The notes under the pieces: generated by a model | What the model was told of the DNA's origin: nothing | The model's input: only the letters and a program-made list of their open reading frames with translations | Database searches by the model: none | Translations under genes and position numbers: made by a program | Shown here: piece by piece, positions 18,088 through 27,337 of the stretch | How positions within the stretch are numbered: position 1 is the stretch's first letter | Layout: each line of letters begins with the position of its first letter | Assembly: GCF_010550695.1 (NCBI RefSeq) | Contig: NZ_JAAGOB010000002.1 | Location: 310,001-374,000 of the forward strand | DNA: 64,000 nucleotides | Source: Phytoactinopolyspora alkaliphila | GTDB taxonomy: Bacteria > Actinomycetota > Actinomycetes > Jiangellales > Jiangellaceae | Direction: 5' to 3'

Positions 18088-18186
18088 CTGGATCGGTCTG
18101 TCAACCGTTTCGGGCGAGATCTGAGACCGCTGGACCAGCAGCGGTCAGGGGTGGTTGGGACTCTTCACGACAGAGCCGGCGGGCGA

Positions 18187-19077
18187 TCATCGCGCCCCTG
18201 GGCGGACCACCTTCTCGGTCGTTCCGTCCGCGCCCACCGCGAACGCAGTCTCCACGGAGGTGGCGAGATTGAGTCTGGTGAAGGCAAGCGCCTCGTCCAG
18301 GTCGGCCTCGCGTTCTGCCACGCTGCGCGCCCGCCGCGTCGTCACTTCGAGGATCACCGCGCCGGACCATTCCTGCCGGGCCAGCCGCTCGAGCAAGGCC
18401 GCACAGGGCTGATTGCCCCGGCCGGGGATCAGGTGCTCGTCGCGCGACGACGGCGTGCCATCGGTCATATGGACGTGGGAGAGCCGGTCACCGATGGCCT
18501 CTGCCATGGCGAGCGAGTCTGCGCCGGCTACCGCCGCGTGTGACAGGTCGAGCGTGATATGCGAGTACGGACCGAGAGCAGGATCCCAGTGCGGAGCGTA
18601 CGCAGCGACCTCCCGGCCGGCCGCGCGCCACGGGTACATGTTCTCCACCGCGATGACGATGCCGGTTTCCTCTTCGAGCGCGGCGATCCGGCGACCGAAG
18701 CCCTTCGCATACTCGCGTTGCCAGCGAAACGGCGGATGAACGACGACGGTGGACGCGCCGAGCCGCTGCGCCGCCTCGATGGACCGGGTGAGCCGCACCC
18801 ACGGATCCGGCGACCACACCCGCTGGGTGATCAGCAGGCACGGGGCATGAACGGAGAGCACCGGCATGCTGTACCGCTCGGAGAGCCGCTCCACCTCGTC
18901 GATGTCCTGGCTGACCGGATCGGTCCAGACCATGAGCTCGACACCGTCGTAGCCGAGGGAGGCCGCCATCTCAAACGCGCTGGCTGTGCCTTGCGGATAC
19001 ACAGATGCGGTGGAGAGACCGACGGGCGAGTCCGGCACACGCAGCATCCCTAGCGCGCTCTGTCGCAGCTCCGACAC
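18187..19077 (-). CDS. Sugar phosphate isomerase/epimerase family (AP endonuclease-2 fold) protein
   Basis: A 296-aa TIM barrel of the xylose-isomerase-like superfamily. Metal-ligand-type segments are visible: [52 protein letters not shown] and ILEVTT. It corresponds to Rv0498. The true substrate is unknown. The GTG at 19077 has AGGAG only two bases upstream, so the start may instead be ATG 19047 ([13 protein letters not shown]). It stands alone between the exporter and the VanY-like gene. Confidence 0.82.
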   Translation of the reverse strand: MSELRQSALGMLRVPDSPVGLSTASVYPQGTASAFEMAASLGYDGVELMVWTDPVSQDIDEVERLSERYSMPVLSVHAPCLLITQRVWSPDPWVRLTRSIEAAQRLGASTVVVHPPFRWQREYAKGFGRRIAALEEETGIVIAVENMYPWRAAGREVAAYAPHWDPALGPYSHITLDLSHAAVAGADSLAMAEAIGDRLSHVHMTDGTPSSRDEHLIPGRGNQPCAALLERLARQEWSGAVILEVTTRRARSVAEREADLDEALAFTRLNLATSVETAFAVGADGTTEKVVRPGAR

Positions 19078-19109
19078 ACTCCTAGCCTAGGGCCTGCCTC
19101 CGGCGATGT

Positions 19110-20027
19110 TCAGCTCACCAGACCAGGATCGAACTCCCAATGCCAAGGCTCCGGCCGCGATCCGCCCGACCGTGCCCACGACGGGTTGATCCACCCGAAC
19201 TGCTGTCCGTGCGTATCGAGCCAGGCGTAGAACGAACTCGAGTACGAGTTCGCGCCGCATTCGAAGTCGATGGCCAGCCCCCAGCCGTGCTCGCTGGTGC
19301 CGGGCTCTGCCGCCAGGCCCGGTTTCTGCCGAGCGAGATCGACCTGCTGATCGTACGTGCGATACGTGTTCCCGATGCACTTGAGCAAGGCGCGCCCGGT
19401 TTCGTCCTCGTACGCTTCCGCCATCGCCTGAAATGCCGCGGCGGCGTCCGACCGGAGGAGGTGGCCGTCGCCCACGTCGCACAGTTGCTCGTCGCTGAGC
19501 TGACCGTTGGCAACGCTCCCCTCGGCCGGCACCTCTGCGGAGCACCCGTCGATAGCGGGGAATCCACCCGGAAGTGAGCTGGCCGGACCGTCGTCCACGG
19601 AACGCGCGGGCGCGGAATCCTCCGCCTCGGAATCACCGCCATCCCCCGCGTCCTCGGACGCGTCGTCGTCGGACGCGGGTTCGCCCGACGGCGGTTCCAG
19701 GACCGTCGCCTGGGGATTCTCCGGCTCGTCGGCACGATCGCCGGTCTCCGAGTCCGGATCACGCTCTTCGTTACGCGACGCCGCGCCCGCGGCGTCGTCA
19801 CGCAGATCCTCCAATCCACGGAACACGGCGATGTCACTGTCCGCCGTCGCGGCCGGCTCGATGGTGTCACTAGCCTGGACAGTGAGGAAGACAGCGCCCG
19901 CGCCGCCGAGAGCGACGGCGGCCCGAGTCAGCACGCCGAGTCGGGCACCTGAGGAACGGCGCCTGCGATGCCGGCTGCTGTAACGACTGGTAATGAACTG
20001 CACTCCGGCATGACGAGCGCCTGGCAA
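19110..20027 (-). CDS. Secreted D-alanyl-D-alanine carboxypeptidase (VanY family)
   Basis: An exported peptidase trimming peptidoglycan stem peptides. A basic stretch (SSRHRRRRSS) precedes a hydrophobic segment (LTRAAVALGGAGAVFLTV) that acts as signal or anchor. Residues about 70-160 are an acidic Ser/Asp/Glu-rich linker. The catalytic domain at the C-terminus shows the zinc site SEHGWGLAIDF and WHWEF. I prefer TTG 20027, because GGGAGG lies 7 bases upstream; GTG 20003 is an alternative without a clear SD. The linker may span the cell wall. It follows ppx by 47 bp. Confidence 0.85.
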   Translation of the reverse strand: MPGARHAGVQFITSRYSSRHRRRRSSGARLGVLTRAAVALGGAGAVFLTVQASDTIEPAATADSDIAVFRGLEDLRDDAAGAASRNEERDPDSETGDRADEPENPQATVLEPPSGEPASDDDASEDAGDGGDSEAEDSAPARSVDDGPASSLPGGFPAIDGCSAEVPAEGSVANGQLSDEQLCDVGDGHLLRSDAAAAFQAMAEAYEDETGRALLKCIGNTYRTYDQQVDLARQKPGLAAEPGTSEHGWGLAIDFECGANSYSSSFYAWLDTHGQQFGWINPSWARSGGSRPEPWHWEFDPGLVS

Positions 20028-20074
20028 AAGGTTGCCTCCCGAAAGATCACAAAAAGATAACGCCGACAGGCAGA

Positions 20075-21034
20075 CTACAACTTTTCGTCCGATCCTTCGA
20101 ATCCGGCGCCCGCCAGCTGGTCGAGCCGCCGCAAAATCAGGCCCTCCCTCAGTGCCCACGGGCAGATGTCGACGAACGGGACGTCGAACAGATCCATCGC
20201 GGCGTCGGCCACGATCGCGCCGGCAAGGAGTTGCTCGGCACGACCCTTGGCCACCCCTGGCAACTTCGCCCGCTCGGCCGCCGGCAAGGCCGCGAGCTTG
20301 GCGACGAGATCGGCTATGTCACCGCGTTTCAGCAACCTGCGGACATACGGCCCTTCGGCGGAGGGCGCCGCGCCGGCCACCCGGGCCAGCGAACGGAACG
20401 TCTTGCTCGACGCGACCGCCTGATCCGCCGCGCCGAATCGGTTGATCTTGCCTACGACGTCGGCGATCTCCGCGCGAACGTGCTTGCGCAGGGCACGGAC
20501 CTCGTCGTCGGAGGGCGGGTCGGAGCTGAACCAGGTGCGGGACAATCGAGCCGCTCCCAGAGGAAGCGAAACGGCCACATCCGGCTCCTCGTCGATGCCG
20601 ACCGCGAGCTCGAGCGAGCCTCCACCGATGTCGAAGCACAGCAAACGCCCGCTCGACCAGCCGTACCATCGGCGGATAGCCAGGAACGTCAGGCGTGCCT
20701 CGTCCGCGCCGGACAGCACGTGCAGATCTACGCCGGCGTCCTTGCGCACACGCTTGATCACTTCCGCGCCGTTCGACGACTCGCGCAGGGCGGACGTGGC
20801 GAAGGCGAGCATCGAGGTAGCTCCCTTGTCCTCAGCGATGCTCACGGCATTCCGGCAGCTCTCGACCAGGCGGTCCACGCCCTCGCCGTTGACGGCGTCG
20901 TCGCCGTCGAGCAGATCCACGAGGCGCAGCTCTGTCTTCTCTTTGTACGCCGGAAGCGGCTTGGCGCCGGGGTGAGCATCGACGAGCAGCAGATGAACCG
21001 TGTTGGAACCGACGTCCAGGACTCCGATGCGCAT
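20075..21034 (-). CDS. ppx: Ppx/GppA family exopolyphosphatase
   Basis: A 319-aa ASKHA-fold phosphatase acting on polyphosphate and/or (p)ppGpp. The phosphate-binding loops are [16 protein letters not shown] and [16 protein letters not shown], with the catalytic Glu region [11 protein letters not shown]. It lacks the C-terminal HD-like extension of E. coli Ppx, as is usual for the short actinobacterial type (Rv0496). Its start is ATG 21034; it is divergent from the Rv0495c-like gene with only 20 bp between, so promoters overlap coding DNA. Confidence 0.93.
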   Translation of the reverse strand: MRIGVLDVGSNTVHLLLVDAHPGAKPLPAYKEKTELRLVDLLDGDDAVNGEGVDRLVESCRNAVSIAEDKGATSMLAFATSALRESSNGAEVIKRVRKDAGVDLHVLSGADEARLTFLAIRRWYGWSSGRLLCFDIGGGSLELAVGIDEEPDVAVSLPLGAARLSRTWFSSDPPSDDEVRALRKHVRAEIADVVGKINRFGAADQAVASSKTFRSLARVAGAAPSAEGPYVRRLLKRGDIADLVAKLAALPAAERAKLPGVAKGRAEQLLAGAIVADAAMDLFDVPFVDICPWALREGLILRRLDQLAGAGFEGSDEKL

Positions 21035-21054
21035 ACGTCTGAGGCTACTCGGCC

Positions 21055-21867
21055 GTGTGGCGGCCGCTCGGCAACGTCTACGCTCGATGCGTGGGGAATG
21101 CTGAGAATCGCGCGCCGGCCGACACCGCGCGCGCCTGGGTCGAGTTCACCGACCCGGACCAACCCGGCCAGGTACTCCGGTGTGACCTCACCTGGCTGAC
21201 CTCCCGCTGGACTTGCATCTTCGGCCAGGGATGTCCGGGCATCTACGCGTCGCGTCCCGACGACGGCTGCTGCACGCACGGCGCACACTTCTCCGACGAG
21301 GACGACGAACAGCGGGTACGGGAGTTCGCGGCCCTGCTCGGCCCGGAGATCTGGCAGTTGCGGGACGAGGGCCTGCGCGGCGGAGTCGTCGAGACAGACG
21401 AGGACGGCGAACGCAAGACGAGGGTCGTGGACGGCGCCTGCGTGTTCCACAACCGGCCGGGCTTCACCGGGGGCGCGGGTTGCGCGTTGCACGCGTATGC
21501 GCTGCGCAATGAGATGCATCCCCTGGAAACCAAGCCGGACGTGTGCTGGCAGCTGCCCATCCGGCGGGCCTACCGGGAGGTCGAGCGCGCCGACGGCAGC
21601 ACGTACCTCGAGATCACCATCACCGAGTACCAGCAGCGGGACTGGGGCGCCGGCGGCCACGACATGGACTGGTACTGCACCAACGAGCCGCGGGCGCACG
21701 TCGGCGATTCCGCGGTCTTCCGCACCAACGAGCCTGAGCTGCGCGAGCTGATCGGCGATGCCGCATACGACGAGCTGGCCCGGCACTGCGAGGCATTTCT
21801 CGCCGCTCGCCTGCCCTTGCTGGTCCACCCGGCCACCAGGGCCGGGGGCGGGCTCCATGCATCGTGA
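21055..21867 (+). CDS. Conserved Cys-rich protein of unknown function (Rv0495c-like)
   Basis: A 270-aa protein that I do not recognise by function. It carries Cys clusters that could bind a metal: [44 protein letters not shown] and [10 protein letters not shown]. The spacing recalls the YkgJ-type Zn/Fe-binding family. Position next to ppx matches Rv0495c. The GTG start at 21055 lacks a good SD and is only 20 bp from the divergent ppx start, so a leaderless mRNA is possible. Its end overlaps the methyltransferase by 11 bases, suggesting joint expression. Confidence 0.75.
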   Translation: MWRPLGNVYARCVGNAENRAPADTARAWVEFTDPDQPGQVLRCDLTWLTSRWTCIFGQGCPGIYASRPDDGCCTHGAHFSDEDDEQRVREFAALLGPEIWQLRDEGLRGGVVETDEDGERKTRVVDGACVFHNRPGFTGGAGCALHAYALRNEMHPLETKPDVCWQLPIRRAYREVERADGSTYLEITITEYQQRDWGAGGHDMDWYCTNEPRAHVGDSAVFRTNEPELRELIGDAAYDELARHCEAFLAARLPLLVHPATRAGGGLHAS

Positions 21868-22597
21868 TGTGATTCCCAGCCCGAACATCTGGCAGTCTCC
21901 CGACATCTACGAGATCGAGAACCTCGGCGTCGATCCGGAGGGTGTGATCGAGGACGCCATGCGCCGGGTGCACGACTGGCGCGGGCAGAGCGTGCTGGAC
22001 GTCGGGTGCGGCGCCGGATTTCATCTCCCCCGATTCGCAGCCGAGGCGGCCCGGGTGATCGGCGTCGAGCCACATCCGCCGCTGGTGAGGCGAGCCCGCC
22101 GCCGGATCGCCGCACTCAACGGGTCACCGGGCCGGGTGCGCGGGCTTCTCTCAGCCGGGCAATCGGCGGATCGCGTCCACGTACTGAGAGGCACCGCACA
22201 GGACCTGCCGCTGCCGTCGTCGTCGATCGACGTCGCCCACGCTCGGTGGGCCTACTTCTTCGGGCCCGGTTGCGAGCCCGGCATCGCCGAACTGGCCCGC
22301 GTGGTCCGCCGTGGTGGCACCGCGTTCGTGATCGACAACGACGCCACCCGGTCCACCTTCGGAGCCTGGTTCCGGCGCGCGCTGCCGTCCTACGATCCGC
22401 AAGCCGTGGAACGCTTCTGGGCACGGCAGGGCTGGCACCGGATCCCCCTGGAGATCCGGTGGGAGCATCCGGACCGGGAGACGTTCGAGTCTGTGGTGCG
22501 CATCGAGTTCGAGCCCAAGATCGCCGACGCGTTCCTCGCGGAGCATCCCGGTTCCAGCGTCGACTACGCCGTGAATCTGTTCTGGCACACCTTCTGA
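21857..22597 (+). CDS. Class I SAM-dependent methyltransferase
   Basis: A 246-aa methyltransferase with motif [17 protein letters not shown], an acidic residue at GVEPHPP, and motif [24 protein letters not shown]. The substrate is unknown. ATG 21857 lies inside the 3' end of the Cys-rich protein gene, so the two are coupled. The last base of its TGA stop codon is the first base of the long palindrome at 22597, so the palindrome abuts the reading frame exactly. Confidence 0.85.
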   Translation: MHRDVIPSPNIWQSPDIYEIENLGVDPEGVIEDAMRRVHDWRGQSVLDVGCGAGFHLPRFAAEAARVIGVEPHPPLVRRARRRIAALNGSPGRVRGLLSAGQSADRVHVLRGTAQDLPLPSSSIDVAHARWAYFFGPGCEPGIAELARVVRRGGTAFVIDNDATRSTFGAWFRRALPSYDPQAVERFWARQGWHRIPLEIRWEHPDRETFESVVRIEFEPKIADAFLAEHPGSSVDYAVNLFWHTF

Positions 22598-22706
22598 CCC
22601 CCCTCCCAAATGATCATGTAAACCATGTTTTCTCGTGCTTCACCATGCCTGCAAGCATGGTGAAGCACGAGAAAACATGGTTTACATGATCATTTGGGAG
22701 GGGGGT
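22597..22706. repeat. Long perfect palindrome, copy 2
   Basis: Arms 22597-22648 and 22655-22706 are perfectly complementary over 52 bp, with a 6-base loop CTGCAA. The inner 37 bp of the arm are the same as in the copy at 8355-8440; the outer 10-12 bp (CCCCCCTCCC and its complement) are unique to this copy. It occupies the whole space between the methyltransferase stop and the radA start. The right arm contains GGGAGG, the likely radA ribosome-binding site, so an RNA hairpin would hide it. Confidence 0.92.
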
Positions 22707-22710
22707 GTCG

Positions 22711-24105
22711 GTGGCGGCATCTACCGTTCTCGGTATGACGAAGGCACCACAGGTATTCCGCTGCGCCGAGTGCGGCTGGAACACGTCCAAATGGGTCGGC
22801 AGGTGCGGTGAGTGCCAGGCATGGGGCACCGTGGACGAGGCGGCGCCGGCCCGGCCCGGCACTACCGCCGCCGGGCCGGTGAATCAGTCGGCCAAGCCCA
22901 TCGGCTCCGTCGGTCTCGAAGCGGCTCGCTCGCGGCCCACAGGTGTCGAGGAATTCGACCGGGCGCTCGGCGGCGGCCTGGTCCAGGGCGCGGTCATCCT
23001 GCTGGCCGGCGAGCCAGGCGTCGGCAAATCGACGCTGTTGCTGGACGTCACCGCGCGCTGGGCCATCGACGCTGGCCGCGCCCTCTACGTGACCGGGGAG
23101 GAGTCCACCGCTCAGGTTCGGTTGCGGGCCGAGCGTACCGGCGCCCTGGCCGACCATCTCTATCTCGCCGCGGAGACGGACCTGGCCGCGGTTCTCACCC
23201 ACATCGACGAGGTGAAGCCCTCGCTGGTCGTCCTCGATTCGGTTCAGACGGTGGCGAGCCCATCTCTGGACAACCCCGTCGGCGGGGTGAACCAGGTACG
23301 GGAGGTCGCCGCGTCGCTGATCCGGGTCGCCAAGGAGCGCGGCATCGCCACCATTCTCGTCGGCCACGTCACCAAGGACGGCTCCATCGCCGGTCCACGG
23401 GTCCTCGAGCATCTGGTGGACGTGGTGCTGCACTTCGAAGGGGATCGCAATTCCAGGCTGCGCATGGTTCGCACGGTCAAGAACCGCTACGGCCCGGCCG
23501 ACGAGGTCGGCTGTTTCGACCTGTCGGACACCGGCATACAGTCGCTGCCCGACCCCACCGGCTTGTTCCTCTCCCGCCATGCCGAGCCGGTCCCGGGTAC
23601 GTGCATCACGGTCACGGTCGAGGGCCGGCGACCCTTGCTCGGTGAGGTCCAGGCGCTTGTCGCACCGTCCGCGCTGAACTCTCCACGCCGGGCCAACAGC
23701 GGCCTCGACGCGGCCCGCGTCTCGATGGTGCTCGCCGTCCTCGAACGACGCGGCAGGGTGCAGCTCAGCACGCGGGACGTGTACACCTCCACGGTCGGTG
23801 GCGCGCGTCTGGCCGAGCCGGCCACGGACCTGGCCGTCCTGATCGCGGTCGCCAGTGCCGCGGCGCAGCAAGCCACCCCTATGGGCATGATTGCTCTGGG
23901 CGAGGTCGGCCTAGCCGGGGAGATCCGCCGGGTGGCCGGCATGCAACGCCGGCTCGCGGAGGCAGAGCGAATGGGCTTCACCTCGGCATTGGTGCCACCA
24001 GACTCGGGTCCGGTGCCCCCCGGCATCCGTGCCGTCGAGGTGGATCACGTAGGGGCTGCGCTGGCCGTCGTGGCGGATCCGGCGTCCGCGTTTCCCATCA
24101 CGTGA
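22711..24105 (+). CDS. radA: DNA repair protein RadA (Sms)
   Basis: A RecA-like ATPase that helps branch migration in recombinational repair. The 464-aa protein has an N-terminal four-Cys zinc finger (FRCAECGWNTSKWVGRCGEC), Walker A GEPGVGKST, the RadA-specific KNRYG motif, and a C-terminal Lon-like domain (LGEVGLAGEIRRVAGMQRRL). GTG 22711 lies 9 bases after GGGAGG; GTG 22705 is too close and ATG 22735 has no SD. The SD lies in the stem of the adjoining palindrome. disA follows 187 bp later, a pairing known from many bacteria. Confidence 0.94.
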   Translation: MAASTVLGMTKAPQVFRCAECGWNTSKWVGRCGECQAWGTVDEAAPARPGTTAAGPVNQSAKPIGSVGLEAARSRPTGVEEFDRALGGGLVQGAVILLAGEPGVGKSTLLLDVTARWAIDAGRALYVTGEESTAQVRLRAERTGALADHLYLAAETDLAAVLTHIDEVKPSLVVLDSVQTVASPSLDNPVGGVNQVREVAASLIRVAKERGIATILVGHVTKDGSIAGPRVLEHLVDVVLHFEGDRNSRLRMVRTVKNRYGPADEVGCFDLSDTGIQSLPDPTGLFLSRHAEPVPGTCITVTVEGRRPLLGEVQALVAPSALNSPRRANSGLDAARVSMVLAVLERRGRVQLSTRDVYTSTVGGARLAEPATDLAVLIAVASAAAQQATPMGMIALGEVGLAGEIRRVAGMQRRLAEAERMGFTSALVPPDSGPVPPGIRAVEVDHVGAALAVVADPASAFPIT

Positions 24106-24292
24106 GGCCATCCACCGCCTGCGCCGTGGCAAGCGTCACGCGGAAGGCTCCGGCATACCAGCACAAGAATGTCACAGCATCTCACCCGAGGCCGTAGACT
24201 GTTGTTGCAGTGCCGGGCGTCAACCTCGCGCTTGACACAACCCGGCTTTAGACTGGCAGCCGACATCATCGACTAGTCACGACGGGGGTCAT

Positions 24293-25384
24293 GTGCCCGG
24301 CAGCGACAGAGGCGGCGCTGAGGCGAAGCTGCGTCAAGCGCTCGCGGCGGTCGCCCCCGGTACCGAACTGCGGGAAGGGCTCGAGCGGATCCTCAGGGGC
24401 CGCACGGGCGCACTCGTGGTGCTCGGCTACGACAAGACGATCGAATCGATCAGCAGCGGCGGGTTCGTTCTCGACGTGGAGTTCAACGCCACCGGCCTGC
24501 GCGAGCTCGCCAAGATGGACGGCGCCATAGTCGTCGATCGCGAATGCACCCGGATCCTGCGCGCCGCTACCCAGCTGGTGCCGGACCCGTCGATCACAAC
24601 CACCGAGTCCGGAACTCGACACCGGACCGCTGAACGCGTGGCCAAGCAGACCGGCTTCCCGGTGATTTCGGTCAGTCAGTCGATGCGGATCGTCGCCATC
24701 TATGTGGACAGCATTCGCCACGTGCTCGAAGATGCGGGCCAGATCCTCTCCAGGGCCAATCAGGCGCTCGCCACTCTGGAGCGTTACAAGCTTCGCCTCG
24801 ACGAGGTCTCGGGAACCCTGTCAGCACTGGAGATCGAAGACCTCGTCACTGTCCGGGACGTGGTGACGGTGGCACAACGCCTGGAGATGGTCCGGCGTAT
24901 CTCAGTCGAGATCGACGGCTACGTCGTCGAGCTCGGCACCGACGGCCGCTTGCTCAGCCTGCAGCTCGACGAACTCGTCTCGGGCGTGGATGTCGACCGC
25001 GAGCTGATCGTCCGCGACTATCTCCCGGCGCCCGCAAGTCGGCGAAAGCTCCGGGTCGACGACGCGATCAGCAGACTCGGACGTCTGTCTCCCACCGAAC
25101 TGCTGGATTTGGGTGCGGTAGCCGGGGCACTCGGCTTCAGCGGCGGCGACCAGCTCGACGCGGCTGTGAGCCCGCGCGGCTTCCGGCTGCTGGCGCGCGT
25201 GCCACGGCTTCCGGCTCCCGTCGTGGACCGCTTGGTGGAGCACTTCGGCGGCCTGCAGAAGCTCCTCGCCGCGAGTGTCGACGACCTCCAGGCCGTGGAC
25301 GGTGTCGGCGAGAATCGCGCCCGCAACGTCCGTGAGGGTCTTTCCCGCCTGGCCGAGTCCAGCATCCTCGAACGCTACGTCTGA
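24293..25384 (+). CDS. disA: Diadenylate cyclase DisA (DNA integrity scanning protein)
   Basis: Makes cyclic di-AMP from two ATP and scans DNA for branched structures. The 363-aa protein has the DAC domain with D76-G77-A78 and R109-H110-R111, then a linker helix region and a C-terminal helix-hairpin-helix DNA-binding domain ([37 protein letters not shown]). The GTG start follows GGGGG by four bases. The 187-bp upstream region has two TAGACT boxes but no convincing promoter. A hairpin terminator lies 60 bp downstream. Confidence 0.95.
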   Translation: MPGSDRGGAEAKLRQALAAVAPGTELREGLERILRGRTGALVVLGYDKTIESISSGGFVLDVEFNATGLRELAKMDGAIVVDRECTRILRAATQLVPDPSITTTESGTRHRTAERVAKQTGFPVISVSQSMRIVAIYVDSIRHVLEDAGQILSRANQALATLERYKLRLDEVSGTLSALEIEDLVTVRDVVTVAQRLEMVRRISVEIDGYVVELGTDGRLLSLQLDELVSGVDVDRELIVRDYLPAPASRRKLRVDDAISRLGRLSPTELLDLGAVAGALGFSGGDQLDAAVSPRGFRLLARVPRLPAPVVDRLVEHFGGLQKLLAASVDDLQAVDGVGENRARNVREGLSRLAESSILERYV

Positions 25385-25444
25385 ATCAGCGCCCGTCACC
25401 ACACTTCGCCGTGCGGCCGCAGCGGCGCCACCCTAGGCAAAAGA

Positions 25445-25478
25445 CCCGTGGACCCACACCGAAGTGTGGGTCCACGGG
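25445..25478. terminator. Bidirectional intrinsic terminator
   Basis: A perfect 15-bp stem (CCCGTGGACCCACAC and complement). Read on the minus strand the loop is a UUCG tetraloop closed by C-G and is followed by TCTTTTG, a classic terminator for the secreted-protein gene. Read on the plus strand the loop is CGAA and is followed by CCTTTC, serving disA. Confidence 0.85.
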
Positions 25479-25603
25479 CCTTTCAGCCGGCACCCGGAGC
25501 AAACACTCCTGGCACCCCCGCCAGCAGAAAGCGAGTACGACCTGCCGGTCAAGCCGGCGTGCCGTGGGGAGACCTCTCTGCCGCGGGCACCCCCGTGATC
25601 AGC

Positions 25604-26842
25604 TCAGCTGATTCCCACCTCGAAGTCGTCCTCGTCGTCCTGGGCGCCGTCCGCGTGCAGGCCACCCTCCGGCACCTCGACGCTGATCTCCGGGAAGCTC
25701 AGCAGCCCGATCTCTGCCGTCCCGACCTCGATCTCGCCGAGAAGCGGCACCGGAACGGCCACCGTGAGACGGGCCGAGAGGCCACCACCAGAGGCCGCCG
25801 CGTATGTTCCGTCCTCGGCGAGTTCCGTGTCGTCGTTGCGGTAGTCCGCGAAGTTGATGTTCAAGCTGACGCCGGGAAGGATGTCGAAGGTCTGGTCGAA
25901 TCCGGGCTCGACGGCGATCCCGGTCTCCTCGTCACCGATCCACAGCTCCAGAGCGGGCAGGTCGTAGTCGAACGACGCGCCGCCCGGCTCGCCCGTCACT
26001 TCGAGGCGACCGTACGCATTGGGCGTCTCGGTGTCCGACGCCGCGGCGAGTCCGAGGGTCACTCCGCCGTTCGCGGCCCCGCCCAGCAGGTTCAGGTCAG
26101 CGAATCTCCCACTGACCTCGGCGTAGGCGCCTTGCGTGCCGTCTTCCTTGCCGAACACGCCGGATTCCTGCAGCAACTGCCCGGCGCCGACGCTGATCAG
26201 CGGCCCGTTGGCGATCGGCAGATCCACCGGCAGGAGGTTGCCCAGCATGCCGTCCAGCAGACCGAGCTCGGTGAGGTCCACCAGGTCGACCTGACCGACA
26301 CCGGAGTACAACGAGGTCAGGACGCCACCCGGAGAGCCGTGGCCGTACGTCTCGTCGTTCCAGTTCGCCTTCGCCTCGCCGGAGATCGCGCTCAGGCTGC
26401 CCGCGAGCGGCACTTCCAGCTCGTGGATGCCGTAGGTGTCCGCCTCCGCCTCCTCCGGCAGCGCGACCTGCTCTACGGCGTACAGGTCGACCGGCAGGTC
26501 GACGCCCGCGACGTTCGCGGCCACCAGGCTGCCGAACGAGCGCGTGTACACGCCCTCGTCGTAGCCCTCCAGACCACCCGAGTCGACGTTGTTCTGAATG
26601 GCGCCGACAGTGAGGTCCCCTTTGAGCTCGGCCACCTCACCAAGCAGTGGCAGCCCGCCACCGAAGTCGAAGCGCACACTCCCGTAGTAGCCGTCCGCGG
26701 AGACCTCCAGATCACCAGCCGGCTCGACATCGACGGCCCCAGCCGGGACTCCGAAAGCCCCCACGGTCATGGCAACCGCAGCGCCGCACGCGACCACAGC
26801 GGAGCGCCGCACCGGACCGGTGCGAGGCGAGAAGTGAGACAT
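25604..26842 (-). CDS. Secreted protein of unknown function, beta-rich
   Basis: A 412-aa exported protein. Residues 1-36 are a signal peptide: basic start (SPRTGPVRRS), hydrophobic core (AVVACGAAVAMTVGAFGV) and an AGA-like cleavage site before VDVEP. The mature part is acidic, Gly/Leu/Asp-rich, without Cys, and ends in an Asp/Glu-rich tail (GAQDDEDDFEVG). There is no LPXTG or transmembrane end, so it may be released or bound non-covalently. I do not recognise the domain. ATG 26842 has AGGGGA five bases upstream. It is divergent from another secreted protein; the UTR after the stop is about 125 bases before the terminator. Confidence 0.8.
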   Translation of the reverse strand: MSHFSPRTGPVRRSAVVACGAAVAMTVGAFGVPAGAVDVEPAGDLEVSADGYYGSVRFDFGGGLPLLGEVAELKGDLTVGAIQNNVDSGGLEGYDEGVYTRSFGSLVAANVAGVDLPVDLYAVEQVALPEEAEADTYGIHELEVPLAGSLSAISGEAKANWNDETYGHGSPGGVLTSLYSGVGQVDLVDLTELGLLDGMLGNLLPVDLPIANGPLISVGAGQLLQESGVFGKEDGTQGAYAEVSGRFADLNLLGGAANGGVTLGLAAASDTETPNAYGRLEVTGEPGGASFDYDLPALELWIGDEETGIAVEPGFDQTFDILPGVSLNINFADYRNDDTELAEDGTYAAASGGGLSARLTVAVPVPLLGEIEVGTAEIGLLSFPEISVEVPEGGLHADGAQDDEDDFEVGIS

Positions 26843-27243
26843 GTAAATCCCCTAAAAACGAAAACTGGCACCCGGTTTTCTGACGGCTCAAGAAGGTACC
26901 GGGCTCTTTTCACCATTGACTCTTGAGCAACCTGACCGGACGCTATCTGCGCCATCACAAACTGTCAAATACGTCAGTGATACTCGCCCGACATCTCGCT
27001 TCAATGCAATGGAAAATCTCCGATCACCCCACCGTGCAATCGGCCAAACGGATGAACTGGCGCGTGGTTTCGCCACTGTCGTACCAATAGGCCGGGGAAC
27101 TCCCCATTCGAGACGGGCATCGATGTTGCTGGTGAGACGCCTACATCGCGGCACCGTCGACCATTTGTCCGATGTGAGTCTAATCGTAGCGTTACCGGGA
27201 TCCAGACTCGCAGCTGCTTCTCCATCAAAAAGTGACTATGTCC

Positions 27244-27272
27244 TTGACATCACTAAACAAGCCGTGAACGAT
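27244..27272 (+). promoter_or_regulatory. Candidate promoter of the Trp/Cys-repeat secreted protein
   Basis: A perfect -35 TTGACA (27244-27249) is followed after 17 bp by AACGAT (27267-27272), a weak -10. Transcription would start near 27279, three bases before a stable hairpin. Confidence 0.45.
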
Positions 27273-27281
27273 GGCGCAGGA

Positions 27282-27300
27282 CGTGCATCTCTAATGCACG
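27282..27300 (+). promoter_or_regulatory. 5'-leader hairpin
   Basis: CGTGCAT, loop CTCTA, ATGCACG: a perfect 7-bp stem 38 bases before the GTG start. If the promoter above is right, it sits at the very 5' end of the mRNA, a position where hairpins protect transcripts from decay. Confidence 0.55.
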
Positions 27301-27337
27301 CAATGCCGAGCAAAGTTTCTGGAACAAGGAGAAAAAC

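Larger units (their letters stand above)
26843..27337. other. 495-bp divergent promoter region, AT-richer than its surroundings
   Basis: No protein-coding frame here is convincing. It lies between two divergent genes for secreted proteins. The side of the minus-strand gene holds a short inverted repeat (GAAAAC and GTTTTC) in its 5' leader. The other side holds a consensus TTGACA and a leader hairpin, listed separately. The remaining ~300 bp have no hairpin or repeat that I can see. Confidence 0.6.

Noticed and set aside
20028-20074. c-di-AMP (ydaO) riboswitch upstream of the VanY-like gene
   Set aside because: disA is nearby and cell-wall hydrolases often carry this riboswitch, but the 47-bp gap is too short and shows none of its conserved blocks.
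24106-24292. TTGACA and two TAGACT boxes upstream of disA as a promoter
   Set aside because: Spacing between TTGACA and the following TAGACT is only 10-11 bp and the other TAGACT has no -35, so no coherent promoter results.
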